The notes beneath the pieces were generated by a model that was not told the origin of the DNA, ran no database searches, and saw only the letters and a program-made list of their open reading frames with translations. A DNA stretch of 48,115 bases from Spirochaetales bacterium (GTDB lineage: Bacteria; Spirochaetota; Spirochaetia; SZUA-6; RPPD01): assembly GCA_016934415.1 (NCBI GenBank), contig JAFGSW010000022.1:1-48115 (forward strand), given 5' to 3'. Shown here piece after piece: positions 35,854 through 44,772 of the stretch. A program made the translations under genes and the position numbers. Every line of letters begins with the position of its first letter. The stretch's first letter is position 1.

Positions 35854-37599
35854 ATGTTTCGCATCAGACGCATTTTCGACGACCTGACTCCGGCCGATAA
35901 AAACGCCGTCGAGCAGGTGAAAAAAATTCTGAAAGAGCAGTTTCCCCTCCTCCATGAGTCGGAATACAGGGGAATATCCTCGCTGCTTCTCAACCCCATG
36001 AAGTATAAATTCCGTCCCATTCTTTACGTGGCGGAGGTGAAGCCGCGGACGATCGGCGCCTTCGCCTTGATGTTGCACGATCCGGACCTCAAGTTCTGCT
36101 TTTTGGATTACCTCTCCGTTTCGCCGGGGAAGTCGAGCCGCGGTCTCGGCGGCATCCTCTACGAGCACCTGCGGCGCGAGGCCCGTCTTTTGGACGTGAT
36201 CGGGCTTTTTTTCGAGTGCCTCCCCGACGATCCGGCGCTCTCTCCCCGCCCCGAGGTCCGGAAGCAGAATCAGGCCCGCCTTAGATTTTATGAGCGTTTC
36301 GGCGCTTTCCCCATCAAGGGGACCGAGTACGAGACGCCGGTGAAAGAGGGAGACACCGATCCCCCGTACCTCGTTTTCGACGGTTTGGGAAAAAACAAAG
36401 CCCCCGGGCGTGAGGAGACGAGAAGCATCGTGCGGGCGGTTCTTAGAAGGAAGTACTCGGACGTCATAAGCCCGAAGCGGATTGAGGAAATAACCGCGTC
36501 TTTCAAGGACAATCCGGTCCGGCTGCGGCCGCCCCGCTATCTCAAACGGGACGCGTCGATCGTGCCGGCGTCGGGGATCCCGGCCGGCCGCATGTTGACG
36601 CTCGTTGTCAACGAAAAACACGAAATCCACCACGTCAGGGAACGGGGATACGTGGAAGCCCCGGCGCGGATTGGCAGCATCTTGAAACGCATCGAGCCCA
36701 TGGGGATTTTCCATCGGATTCGGGCTCGGCCTTTTTCGGAACGGTACATCCTGAACGTTCACGACCAGGCGTATATTTCCTACTTTAAGACCGTGTGCAA
36801 AAACATGAAGGAAAACGAGGCATTGTACCCCTACGTCTTCCCCATTCGGAACAAGGCCCATCCTCCGCGCGTGCTTTCCATGCGGGCGGGATATTACTGC
36901 ATCGACACCTTCACTCCGCTGTCGCGTCAGGCCTATGTCGCCGCCCGGGGAGCGGTCGATGCGGCCCTCACCGGGGCGCTCGCTCTGCTGGAGGGGTCGC
37001 CCGTCGCCTACGCCCTCGTCCGCCCGCCGGGGCATCACGCGGAACGGGAATGGTTCGGGGGCTTCTGCTATTTCAACAACAACGCCATTGCCGCCGACTA
37101 TCTCTCGGCCTGGGGAAAGGTGGCGATACTCGACATCGATTATCATCACGGCAACGGCCAGCAGGATATTTTCTACGGCCGGGACGACGTGCTGACGGTG
37201 TCCATTCACGGCCATCCCAATTTCGCCTACCCGTACTTTTCGGGCTTCCGCGACGAGCGCGGCTCGGGCCGGGGGACGGGATACAACCTCAATCTGCCCC
37301 TGCCCGAGAACGCCGACGGGGAAGCGTACCGGCGGGCGCTGGCGCAGGGCTTGTCCGCTATCGCGCGTTTCCGGCCGGCTTTTCTGGTTGTGGCGTTCGG
37401 CACCGATACGGCTAAAAACGATCCCACCGGCTCCTTGCTGCTGAATGCGGACGATTTCAAGAATAACGGCGAGCTCATCGGATCCCTGCGGCTGAAAACG
37501 CTCTTTGTGCACGAGGGCGGCTACGACACCCGCGTCCTCGGCGTCAACGTCAGGAATTTCTTCCAGGGATTCTGGCGACGCTATTTTGAGTTGCCTTGA
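35854..37599 (+). CDS. GNAT acetyltransferase-like / histone-deacetylase-like fusion
   Basis: 581 residues. N-terminal 1-170 has a GNAT-like fold (FCFLDYLSVSPGKSSRGLGG as the acetyl-CoA loop, then LRFYERFGA). The rest, from about 245, is an HDAC/acetylpolyamine amidohydrolase domain: RPPGHHAERE (389), ILDIDYHHGNG (427, Asp/His zinc ligands), GTDTAKNDP (516, third zinc Asp) and HEGGYD (552, catalytic Tyr). All catalytic residues I can identify are present. Writer and eraser of acetyl groups on one chain; substrates may be lysines or polyamines. Begins 28 bp after the PAS gene, same strand. Confidence 0.85.
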   Translation: MFRIRRIFDDLTPADKNAVEQVKKILKEQFPLLHESEYRGISSLLLNPMKYKFRPILYVAEVKPRTIGAFALMLHDPDLKFCFLDYLSVSPGKSSRGLGGILYEHLRREARLLDVIGLFFECLPDDPALSPRPEVRKQNQARLRFYERFGAFPIKGTEYETPVKEGDTDPPYLVFDGLGKNKAPGREETRSIVRAVLRRKYSDVISPKRIEEITASFKDNPVRLRPPRYLKRDASIVPASGIPAGRMLTLVVNEKHEIHHVRERGYVEAPARIGSILKRIEPMGIFHRIRARPFSERYILNVHDQAYISYFKTVCKNMKENEALYPYVFPIRNKAHPPRVLSMRAGYYCIDTFTPLSRQAYVAARGAVDAALTGALALLEGSPVAYALVRPPGHHAEREWFGGFCYFNNNAIAADYLSAWGKVAILDIDYHHGNGQQDIFYGRDDVLTVSIHGHPNFAYPYFSGFRDERGSGRGTGYNLNLPLPENADGEAYRRALAQGLSAIARFRPAFLVVAFGTDTAKNDPTGSLLLNADDFKNNGELIGSLRLKTLFVHEGGYDTRVLGVNVRNFFQGFWRRYFELP

Positions 37600-38344
37600 G
37601 CGGCGTTGCAGGCGGCTGACGCCGTGTCTTCGTAGAAGTCTATTTTTTTCAGCTGTCGCTGACGGGCTTCAGCTTGCGTTGCGCTTGCGACGGGCATTCT
37701 CCTTCGGATTGAACGGGACGACTCCACACGCTGGTGGATTCCAGGGAGGGCCTTTGTGGTTCGACAAGCTCACCACAAGTGCAAAGGCCCTCCCGCGACG
37801 CCGGCTTTAGCCGGCGAACCCTCCCCAACCCGCCCGCCTCGGCATCCATGCCTCAGAGGGCTCCGGACACGGCGCCGTCCCTGGCGCCGATTGGATATGA
37901 ATAGGTGATTATAAAAATACCATCAATAGTTTAGATCAAATTTTCTTTTTTGATTGATAACGCGAATTCGCAAGGCGATAATGGTGCATCTCTCGATCAA
38001 GCATCATCTTTCTGAATGATTTAATTGTTACCATTGGTCCTAATAAAAATGATATGAAAGGCTCATTGGCCAAACTGGATAAGTTTATAAGAATGGGTTG
38101 GTACTGGGCGGATAGCGAATAAGTTTTCTGTATTATACACGCCACGTCGTTTCGCCCCAAGTACTTGAGTTTGAACCCGCCCCTTACGGAGGCAACCTCA
38201 TTTCGTCTCCCCCCCCGGCCTTCAGGCCTGACGGCCCTATGCACACGGGCATCGCCCCCAGCCCCCCCGCTGGTTTGCCTTTTCCCTTCTTGCGTGGTAG
38301 CCTTTTCCATCCCCGCGCGTAACGCGACCAGAAAGGATTCCGCC
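37600..38344. other. long gap with hairpins and a possible gene remnant
   Basis: About 745 bp. A 13-bp perfect inverted repeat GGGAGGGCCTTTG/CAAAGGCCCTCCC (37744-37794) frames TTCGACAAGCTCACC, and a GCCGGCT/AGCCGGC hairpin follows (37800-37815). From about 37900 to 38160 the base composition turns AT-rich; a minus-strand reading there (IIQKTYSLSAQYQPILINLS to SFRKMMLDREMHHYRLANSR) looks coding-like but has no sensible start and joins GC-rich noise, so it could be a transferred fragment. No promoter or RNA gene recognised. Confidence 0.5.
37744..37794. repeat. GGGAGGGCCTTTG inverted repeat around TTCGACAAGCTCA-like core
   Basis: Arms 37744-37756 and 37782-37794 are perfect inverted copies. 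The core resembles the TTCGACAAGCTCAG element dispersed in many bacteria; diverged pieces appear near 39800 (CCCTGAGCGAG with GAGTCGAAGGG) and 46650 (TCAGGACAAGCTCCGTCGAG). Confidence 0.6.
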
Positions 38345-39583
38345 GTGGCCAAAAAATCCCTCTCCAAGAACGTCTTTCTCACCGGGCTCACCTCCTTTTT
38401 CACCGACGTCTCATCGGAGATGATCTATCCCCTGTTCCAGGGGTTCGTGAGGCTTATCCTGTCCGGCGCGCGGGGCCTGCTCGGGCCGGTGCTCGGGGTG
38501 ATGGAGGGTCTCGCCGAGTCGACGGCCAGCCTCCTCAAAGTGTACGCCGGCTTGATTTCCGATCGTCTCGGGAAGCGCAAGCTGCCGGCCATCGGCGGGT
38601 ACGCCCTTTCGGCCCTCTCAAAGCTCGCGCTTCTTCTCTCCGGTCTGGGGTGGGTCTTCGTGCTCGTGTACCGGTTCTTCGACCGCGTGGGTAAAGGCGT
38701 GCGGGGCGCACCGCGCGATGCGCTCATCGCCGAGTCGATTCCCAAGGAGTCGCGCGGCCGGGCCTTCGGCGTCCAACGCGCCATGGATTTCGCCGGCGCC
38801 ACGCTCGGGGCGCTCATCGCCTTCTTCCTGGTGCGGCTCTTCATGGATCCGGTGTCGCACGAACTGACGAGCGTCCCGGCCTTCATAACCATCTTCATCA
38901 TATCGATCATTCCCGCCTTTATCGGCGTGTTTTTCCTTTTTTTCATCGCGGAGACGGCCAAGCGGGCGCAGGGCGGGGTCAAAGGGAGGACCTTCCTCAA
39001 CCTGGGACTCAAGGGCTACGACCGGAACCTGAAGTTCTACTTTCTCTCGCAGGCGGTATTCACCCTGGGCAACTCCTCCAACCAGTTTTTGCTCCTCAGG
39101 ACCACCGACCTCACGGGCGACCTCTCGCTCACCGTGCTCATGTACATCGCCTTCAACCTCGCCTCCACGCTTTTCTCCGCATTTTTCGGATCGCTGTCGG
39201 ACAGGATCGGGCGCCGTAGGCTCCTTCTCGCCGGCTACGCCCTCTACACCGTCGTGTACGCCGCCTTCGGTTTCATCGCCCGCCAGTGGTGGTTCCTTCT
39301 CTGGATCTTCTGGCCGGTCTACGGCCTCTACTACGCCCTGACCGAGGGCGTGGAAAAGGCCTACGTAAGCGACCTGGCTCCCGCCGAGCGCCGGGCCACG
39401 GCCCTGGGCTTTCTCGCGACCGTCGAGGGCGTGCTCCTTCTCCCCGCCAGTCTCATCGCCGGCGTTCTCTACCTGCTCTTTCCCGGCGCGCCGTATCTCT
39501 TCGGCGGCGTCATGTCCCTCATCGCCTTCCTCATCCTGGGCGTCGCCGTGCGGGGAAAGGGAACCATGGATGTTCACGGGTAA
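38345..39583 (+). CDS. major facilitator superfamily transporter
   Basis: 412 residues from GTG 38345 with AAAGGA upstream; an upstream frame to 38165 is Pro/Ser-rich and not membrane-like, so it is discarded. Twelve hydrophobic helices. Motif A between helices 2 and 3 reads GLISDRLGKRKLPAIGGY, and its second-half copy is GSLSDRIGRRRLLLAGYAL. FFDRVGKGVRGAPRDAL is typical of the MFS subgroup annotated as sugar or drug efflux (similar to UhpC/DHA-like). Proton-driven transport of an unknown solute. Confidence 0.88.
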   Translation: MAKKSLSKNVFLTGLTSFFTDVSSEMIYPLFQGFVRLILSGARGLLGPVLGVMEGLAESTASLLKVYAGLISDRLGKRKLPAIGGYALSALSKLALLLSGLGWVFVLVYRFFDRVGKGVRGAPRDALIAESIPKESRGRAFGVQRAMDFAGATLGALIAFFLVRLFMDPVSHELTSVPAFITIFIISIIPAFIGVFFLFFIAETAKRAQGGVKGRTFLNLGLKGYDRNLKFYFLSQAVFTLGNSSNQFLLLRTTDLTGDLSLTVLMYIAFNLASTLFSAFFGSLSDRIGRRRLLLAGYALYTVVYAAFGFIARQWWFLLWIFWPVYGLYYALTEGVEKAYVSDLAPAERRATALGFLATVEGVLLLPASLIAGVLYLLFPGAPYLFGGVMSLIAFLILGVAVRGKGTMDVHG

Positions 39584-40076
39584 GTCGGACAATACGGATG
39601 AGAAAAAGAAAAAATGAGAACAACGGACAAGAAAAAGATGTGATCCGGAAGAAGCCGGGAAATCAGGAGCAGAAAGCTGGAAGGGCAACTGTATCGAATG
39701 TACAGCGAATGAAATTGAATACTTTTCGAAAATAATAGATTCGACAACCCCTTTTCTTTTTTCTTCTCCGTGCTCTCCGCCCTCCTCAGTGGGCGGAGCC
39801 TGCCCTGAGCGAGGCGATCGTCGTCTATCTGATGACCGATGAATTCCATCGCCGAGTCGAAGGGTGTCCTCCCAAAAAGGAGAAAATGACAATTTATACC
39901 GAAAGTTTCATTGTCCAAGCGCGGCCGGTATGCTATATTAATCATGGTATCGAGGTGAGAGGAGACTTTCATCCCGGGTGACGGCGAATCGTCGACCCGT
40001 GCTTTCCGCGCGAAACGAGCCCGTCACCGGCCGACTCATCATAAGAGTCGCGTCATAACGCAAAGGAGGATTGAAT
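39584..40076 (+). other. leader region of the OmpA-family gene
   Basis: About 490 bp with a promoter (39911-39939), a GACTCATCATAAGAGTC hairpin (about 40032-40050) and a strong GGAGG at 40065-40069. The resulting 5' untranslated leader would be about 130 nt. I see no gene. Confidence 0.55.
39911..39939 (+). promoter_or_regulatory. sigma70-type promoter for the OmpA-family gene
   Basis: TTGTCC (39911-39916), 17-bp spacer, TATATT (39934-39939). Good spacing and position. Confidence 0.5.
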
Positions 40077-42830
40077 ATGTCGATGGTAAAAAAAATCGCC
40101 GGCGTTCTGATCCTGTTCGCGGTCCTCGCGGGCGCGGCCTGGAGCCAGAACGTGGAGGAGCTGTACTCGCCGTACGTGCTCTCCTTCGGCGGCAACTCGG
40201 TTTCCATGCAGTCGCCGTATAATTCCATCTTCAACCCGGCGGCGGCCGGATTGAAGCAACGCGTCACGGTCGACCTCAATTATATCGGCATCTTCCCCTT
40301 CGGGATCGACGCGGGTCTGGGTACGGCCGTCAACGCGGGGTTGTGCATTCCCACCAATGCCGGAGTATGGACCACGAGTCTTCATTTCGTGGGGGATTCG
40401 TTCACCACGACCAACATCGGAACGCTTTTCCAACTGCACACCTCCTTCGCCAAGGACCTCTTTCCCACGTTCCTGATCGGGATCGGTCTCGACGCCGAGG
40501 TCGGCGTGCAATCCGACGTCTGGGATTGGGGCCTTGGGGGCAGTCTCGGCTTCATCCACATCGCGGACCAGCTCCTGTTCATGAAAGATTTCGCCTGGGG
40601 TATCTCCGTGCGCAATATGGGCAAGCGCTACAACCCCACCGGCGACAACACCTATTTCCCCAAAGCCTTCACGCCCGCCCTCGGGCTCAATTTCAAGCTC
40701 GTCAAGGTCAAGGATTTTTATTGGCAGCTGGCGGCCGACGTCTCGGTCCCCGATTTCGCCGGCGTGCGCTTCATGGCCGGCACCGAGCTCGGGTTGTTCG
40801 ACACCCTGTTCGTGCGCGCCAAGGTGGAGCTCGATTCGTTCCAGATGGCGAACGCCGCCGCCCCGCGGAGCTTTCCCATGGCCTTCGGCCTGGCGGTCGT
40901 CTTCAAGACTGACATCAAGGATAATATCGCCTTTCTCAATATTTCAGAGCGCGGCTGGAACCGGAGCGACGTGGCGGTGGACGGCGCCTGGGCGCCGCTC
41001 GCCAACGGCCAGCAAGCCATCGGCCTGGGCCTCAACCTCGCCCTCGGCGTCGTCGACACCACCCCGCCCGTCATCGACATGGACATCGCGGAGCGGACCT
41101 GGATCTCCCCCAACTTCGACGGGGTCCAGGACGACTTGATTGTTCCGCTTAAAATCACCGACGAACACTACGTGAAGGGCTACACGCTCACCGTCGCCGA
41201 CTCGACCGGCAAGGTCGTCAAGACTATCGCCAACAAGGAAGAGCGGCCGGAAAACGTGAACGTGGAGAACGTCTTCCAGCGCCTCGTGTACGTCCGCTCG
41301 GGCATCAAGGTGCCCGAGACCCTCATCTGGGACGGGAAATCGGACGCCGGCACGGTCGTACCGGACGGCACCTACACCGTCACCATGGAGGCCGTGGACG
41401 ACAACGGCAACAAGGGCGTCTCCCAGACGTACACCGTCATCGTCAAGAACGCGCCTCCGACGGCCGGGCTCTCGGTTCCGAACCTCGTCTTTTCGCCGAA
41501 CGGAACGGGCGGGGCCAGGACCGACCTCCAGGTCAACATCACCGGCAGCAAGGAAGACCTCTGGACGCTCTCGGTCATCGACGACAAGGGGGCCGCGGTC
41601 TATAAAAAAGAGTGGAAGGATTCCTCCCCCGCGAGCTTCGCCTGGGACGGTGCCGCCGACGCCGGGACGCAGGCGCCCGACGGCGTGTACAGCGTGACCC
41701 TCGCCTCGGCCGACAAGGCCGGGAACAAGGCCTCCTACCGGGTCGATAATATCATCATTGACACCAAGCAGGCGAGCGCCTTCGTCACCGCGGGCGCTGA
41801 CGGACTCACGCCGAACGGAGATCCGAAGTTCGCAAATATAACGCTTACGCTCAAAGTGACGTACCGGCAGGGCGTCAAGTCATGGTACTTCGCCGTGCTC
41901 AACGACCAGGATCAGCCGCAGCGCACCCTGAAAGGCCTCGCCGATACGCCCATTCCGGAGACGTTCGCCTGGAACGGGCGCGACGAAAACGGCGATATGG
42001 CGCCGGATGGCGCGTATACGGGCCGGCTCATGATCGAGTACGACCGCGGCACCAAGCTCGAGGCCGAGTCCAAGCCGTTCGTGCTCAACGCGGGCGGCCC
42101 CAAGGTCGATCTCACCCTGAACCCGGTCCCGTTCTCGCCCGACAACGACGGCATGGAGGACGAGGAGAACATCACCACCAAGGTCTCCGGCCTGTCGCCC
42201 ATCGCCTCATGGAAAATGGAGATCACCGACCCGACCGGCATCCACTTCACGAGCTTTTCTGGGATCGGCACGCCGAAGGAGACCATCATGTGGGACGGCA
42301 AATCGGACAAGGGCGAACTGGTGGAAGCGGCGAGCGATTACAAGCTCGACTTCACGATCACGGACACGCTCGGCAACAAGGCGAGCCTCACCAAGACGAT
42401 CATGGTCGACGTGCTCGTCATCCGCGACGGCGACAAGCTTCGCATTCGCATTCCGTCCATCACCTTCAAGGCCTACACCGACAACTACGTCGACGTGCCG
42501 ACCGACGCCGCAGAGAAGAACCAGTGGGTCATCGGGCGTTTGGCCGTGATCTTCAAAAAATACTCGACCTACAACATCCAGATCGAGGGCCACGCCGTGA
42601 GCGAGTATTGGGCCGATCCGGCGCGCGCCAAGAAGGAGCAGGAAGAGGAGCTTCTCCCGCTCTCCAAGAAGCGCGCCGAGGCGATCAAGACCGCGCTCAT
42701 CGGGCAGGGCATTGAGGCCTCGCGCATTTCCACCGTCGGCGTGGGCGGCGCCCGGCCGATCGTGCCGTTCTCCGACCTCGTCAACCGCTGGAAGGACCGG
42801 CGCGTCGAATTCATCCTCATTAAAAAATAA
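40077..42830 (+). CDS. OmpA-family protein: PorV/UPF0164-like barrel, FlgD-Ig repeats, OmpA C-terminus
   Basis: 917 residues. ATG 40077 chosen from GGAGG seven bases before. Signal peptide 1-24 ends in AAWSQ. Residues 25-330 show alternating beta-strands with FNPAAAGLKQR and GNSVSMQSPYNSIF, similar to spirochaete UPF0164 and PorV barrels. Next come about four Ig-like units with the FlgD signature (WDGKSDAGTVVPDGTYTVT, WDGAADAGTQAPDGVYSVT, WNGRDENGDMAPDGAYTGR, WDGKSDKGELVEAASDYKL). The end, from about 800, is an OmpA peptidoglycan-binding domain (IQIEGHAV, LSKKRAEAIKTALIGQGIE, RRVEFILIK). It ties the outer membrane to the wall and may display or secrete surface partners. A terminator follows. 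Confidence 0.88.
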   Translation: MSMVKKIAGVLILFAVLAGAAWSQNVEELYSPYVLSFGGNSVSMQSPYNSIFNPAAAGLKQRVTVDLNYIGIFPFGIDAGLGTAVNAGLCIPTNAGVWTTSLHFVGDSFTTTNIGTLFQLHTSFAKDLFPTFLIGIGLDAEVGVQSDVWDWGLGGSLGFIHIADQLLFMKDFAWGISVRNMGKRYNPTGDNTYFPKAFTPALGLNFKLVKVKDFYWQLAADVSVPDFAGVRFMAGTELGLFDTLFVRAKVELDSFQMANAAAPRSFPMAFGLAVVFKTDIKDNIAFLNISERGWNRSDVAVDGAWAPLANGQQAIGLGLNLALGVVDTTPPVIDMDIAERTWISPNFDGVQDDLIVPLKITDEHYVKGYTLTVADSTGKVVKTIANKEERPENVNVENVFQRLVYVRSGIKVPETLIWDGKSDAGTVVPDGTYTVTMEAVDDNGNKGVSQTYTVIVKNAPPTAGLSVPNLVFSPNGTGGARTDLQVNITGSKEDLWTLSVIDDKGAAVYKKEWKDSSPASFAWDGAADAGTQAPDGVYSVTLASADKAGNKASYRVDNIIIDTKQASAFVTAGADGLTPNGDPKFANITLTLKVTYRQGVKSWYFAVLNDQDQPQRTLKGLADTPIPETFAWNGRDENGDMAPDGAYTGRLMIEYDRGTKLEAESKPFVLNAGGPKVDLTLNPVPFSPDNDGMEDEENITTKVSGLSPIASWKMEITDPTGIHFTSFSGIGTPKETIMWDGKSDKGELVEAASDYKLDFTITDTLGNKASLTKTIMVDVLVIRDGDKLRIRIPSITFKAYTDNYVDVPTDAAEKNQWVIGRLAVIFKKYSTYNIQIEGHAVSEYWADPARAKKEQEEELLPLSKKRAEAIKTALIGQGIEASRISTVGVGGARPIVPFSDLVNRWKDRRVEFILIKK

Positions 42831-42837
42831 AAGCGAT

Positions 42838-42869
42838 AAAAAGCCCCGCCTGAAAGGCGGGGCTTTTTT
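42838..42869 (+). terminator. intrinsic terminator after the OmpA-family gene
   Basis: AAAAAGCCCCGCC, loop TGAAA, GGCGGGGCTTTTTT, a near-ideal stem with T-run. Confidence 0.93.
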
Positions 42870-42971
42870 CTGGGGAGGGGACACGGAGAACACGGAGAAA
42901 AACGGATGTGTCCTCCCCGACTGCGGGCGAAAACCTTGTCACCGCGCTCTCGTTTTCGCCATAATTAAAGC

Positions 42972-43703
42972 ATGAAGAATAGTGAACTCTTCAAGGCGTT
43001 CTCGCCGGACGACGCGGCCCGCCCTCCTTCCTCGCCGGCCGAGGAAATGCTCAAGACGATCGAGGAACTCTACCACCTCAAGGACCTGGAGACGCTTCTC
43101 ATCGACGACGTGTACGCGCTCGAGAAGGACGTCCCCTACGCCTTCAACCGCGAGTTCGACGACACGACGGGGTACCGCACACGGTCCATGCTCACCGTCC
43201 CCATCGCCGTCCGCGACGGGAGACTCCTCGGCGTTCTCCAGCTCATCAATGCCGAGGACAAGCTGGGCCGGGTCGTTCCCTTCTCCTCGGAAGACACGCT
43301 CTACATCACCCAGTTCGCCAACAACGCCGCCTACGCCATCGAGAACGCCAAACTCACGCGCGAGATGGCCTTCCGCATGGTCGAGATCGCCGCCCTCCGC
43401 GACCCCGCGGAGACGGCCGCCCACGCCGAGCGCGTGAGCGCCCTTTCGGCCGAGCTCTACACGGTCTGGGGCAAGAAACGCAATATCGATCAGCGCGAGC
43501 GCCGCCACACGCGCGAGTCCCTGCGCATCGCCGCCATCCTCCACGACGTGGGCAAGGTGGCGGTGAGCGACACCGTCCCGAAAAAGCCCGGCGAGCTCAC
43601 CGCCTTCGAGCGCCGCGACCTCTTTCTCGGCATGGCGGACACGGTGGTGCGGGCCATCGGGACGCGATACAAGAGGGCGGCCGGCCCGGGAAGCGGGGGG
43701 TAG
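42972..43703 (+). pseudogene. internally deleted GAF and truncated HD-GYP protein
   Basis: 243 residues in one frame. ID-DVYALEKDVPYAFNREFDD, TGYRTRSMLTVPI and ITQFANNAAYAIENAKL are the second half of a GAF domain; its first half is missing, with the leading helix (EEMLKTIEELYHLKDLETLL) joined directly to it. The HD-GYP start follows (HAERVSALSAELY, then AAILHDVGKVAVSDTV), but the HH, HD-lower and GYP parts are absent and the end is unlike the family. HD-GYP enzymes hydrolyse cyclic-di-GMP; this cannot. Probably a decayed gene, still open. A short functional derivative is conceivable. Confidence 0.65.
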
Positions 43704-43729
43704 CTCGGGAAGATGGAGGTTGCGGGGGT

Positions 43730-43753
43730 AAAAAACCGCCGGTTCTGCCGGCG
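43730..43753 (-). terminator. intrinsic terminator for the small lipoprotein gene
   Basis: On the minus strand CGCCGG, loop CAGAA, CCGGCG followed by TTTTTT (43735-43730). Confidence 0.85.
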
Positions 43754-43759
43754 ATTTCG

Positions 43760-44173
43760 TTATTCGATGTCTTCGAACGCTTGCAGCGCGGCCGTGACTT
43801 TGTCGTTTGCCGCGAAGACCGCCGCCTTCGACATGAGCGTCTGGACGGCTTCCTTGCTTGTTTTTTCGTATTTCGCCTCGATGTCGCGCAGCTCGGGAGG
43901 CGTGTTCTCCCCCAGTTCGGGATATTTTCCTTCCAGGTCCTCAATCTGCCGGCCCAGCGTCTTGAATGACGCCGCGTACGCGGAAATGGCCGCGGCCGCG
44001 GCGTCCCCATCGGCGGCGGTTTCCATCGTCTTGACGAACGTCTCGTTCGCGGCGATCGCTTCCTGTAAAAGTTTTACCGCGTCCGCGTATTTCCCCGCTC
44101 CCCCGCACGACGCCGATAAGGCGGCAATGGCGGCGAGAGTGACGACGGCGATCAGGCATTTACCGAATTTCAT
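43760..44173 (-). CDS. small alanine-rich helical lipoprotein
   Basis: 137 residues from ATG 44173 with GGAGGG upstream; a longer frame has no signal sequence. The signal ends at ALSASC, Cys as lipidated residue. The rest is one or two amphipathic helices, rich in Ala, Glu and Lys (VKLLQEAIAANETFVKTME, DIEAKYEKTSKEAVQTLMS). Such lipoproteins anchor in a membrane and are often cell-wall or stress associated. Not recognised further. Followed by a terminator. Confidence 0.75.
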   Translation of the reverse strand: MKFGKCLIAVVTLAAIAALSASCGGAGKYADAVKLLQEAIAANETFVKTMETAADGDAAAAAISAYAASFKTLGRQIEDLEGKYPELGENTPPELRDIEAKYEKTSKEAVQTLMSKAAVFAANDKVTAALQAFEDIE

Positions 44174-44288
44174 GAAACCCTCCAAAGCTGTATACTCGCG
44201 GGGGCGCGACCCGCGTCCCAATTTCGGGAGACGTTTTCTCCAAAGTATAGTCCACGCCGAAACGCGAAGCAAACGAACTTTCCGCCGA

Positions 44289-44765
44289 CTATCGTATCCG
44301 CTTTTCATAAAACGCGACGTAGAATTCACCGCGCCATCTCCCGTTCACCCTGACGAAACCGAGGTCCTCGTACAACCGGCGGAGCTTCAGCCGGTCCGCG
44401 GCGCAATCAAGCCGCAGCCGGGAGATCCCTCTTCCGCGGCATTCATCTTCGGCGCACTTTATCATTCCGGCCGCGTACCCTTTGCCGGCGTATGCGCGTC
44501 TCACCGCCAGCTTATGAATGAATCCCGATTCATTCGGTTTCGCGTCCGGCCAAAAATCGGGATCACTCCACTTCAATATCATGGCGGCGACGGGTTCGCC
44601 GCTTTCATATCCGACGCGGAAATCATCTTCATTATTTTCTTTTAAAATATTGTCTTTCGAAAAATCTTCGGGTTGCCATAGTGGCCTCCCCGCGTCCGCC
44701 AGCCATTGGGCGGCTTCTTTCATGATGAGCAGCGCGTTGTCGACGTCGCCGGATGAAAACACCAT
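44289..44765 (-). CDS. GNAT-family N-acetyltransferase
   Basis: 158 residues. IHKLAVRRAYAGKGYAAGMIKCAE is the acetyl-CoA binding motif A, with RLDCAADRLKLRRLYEDLGF as motif B and FYVAFYEKRI at the end. The ATG lies 7 bp past the stop of the methyltransferase gene upstream on this strand, so the two are cotranscribed. Acceptor unknown. Confidence 0.85.
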   Translation of the reverse strand: MVFSSGDVDNALLIMKEAAQWLADAGRPLWQPEDFSKDNILKENNEDDFRVGYESGEPVAAMILKWSDPDFWPDAKPNESGFIHKLAVRRAYAGKGYAAGMIKCAEDECRGRGISRLRLDCAADRLKLRRLYEDLGFVRVNGRWRGEFYVAFYEKRIR

Positions 44766-44772
44766 TTCAATG

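Noticed and set aside
35425..37512. 695-residue minus-strand frame
   Set aside because: Lies opposite the GNAT-HDAC gene, whose motifs are all intact on the plus strand; GC-rich antisense artefact.
37936..38403. 155-residue minus-strand frame
   Set aside because: The first half is GC-rich noise overlapping the MFS leader and start; only the last 75 codons look coding-like, with no proper start. Kept as a possible remnant, not a gene.
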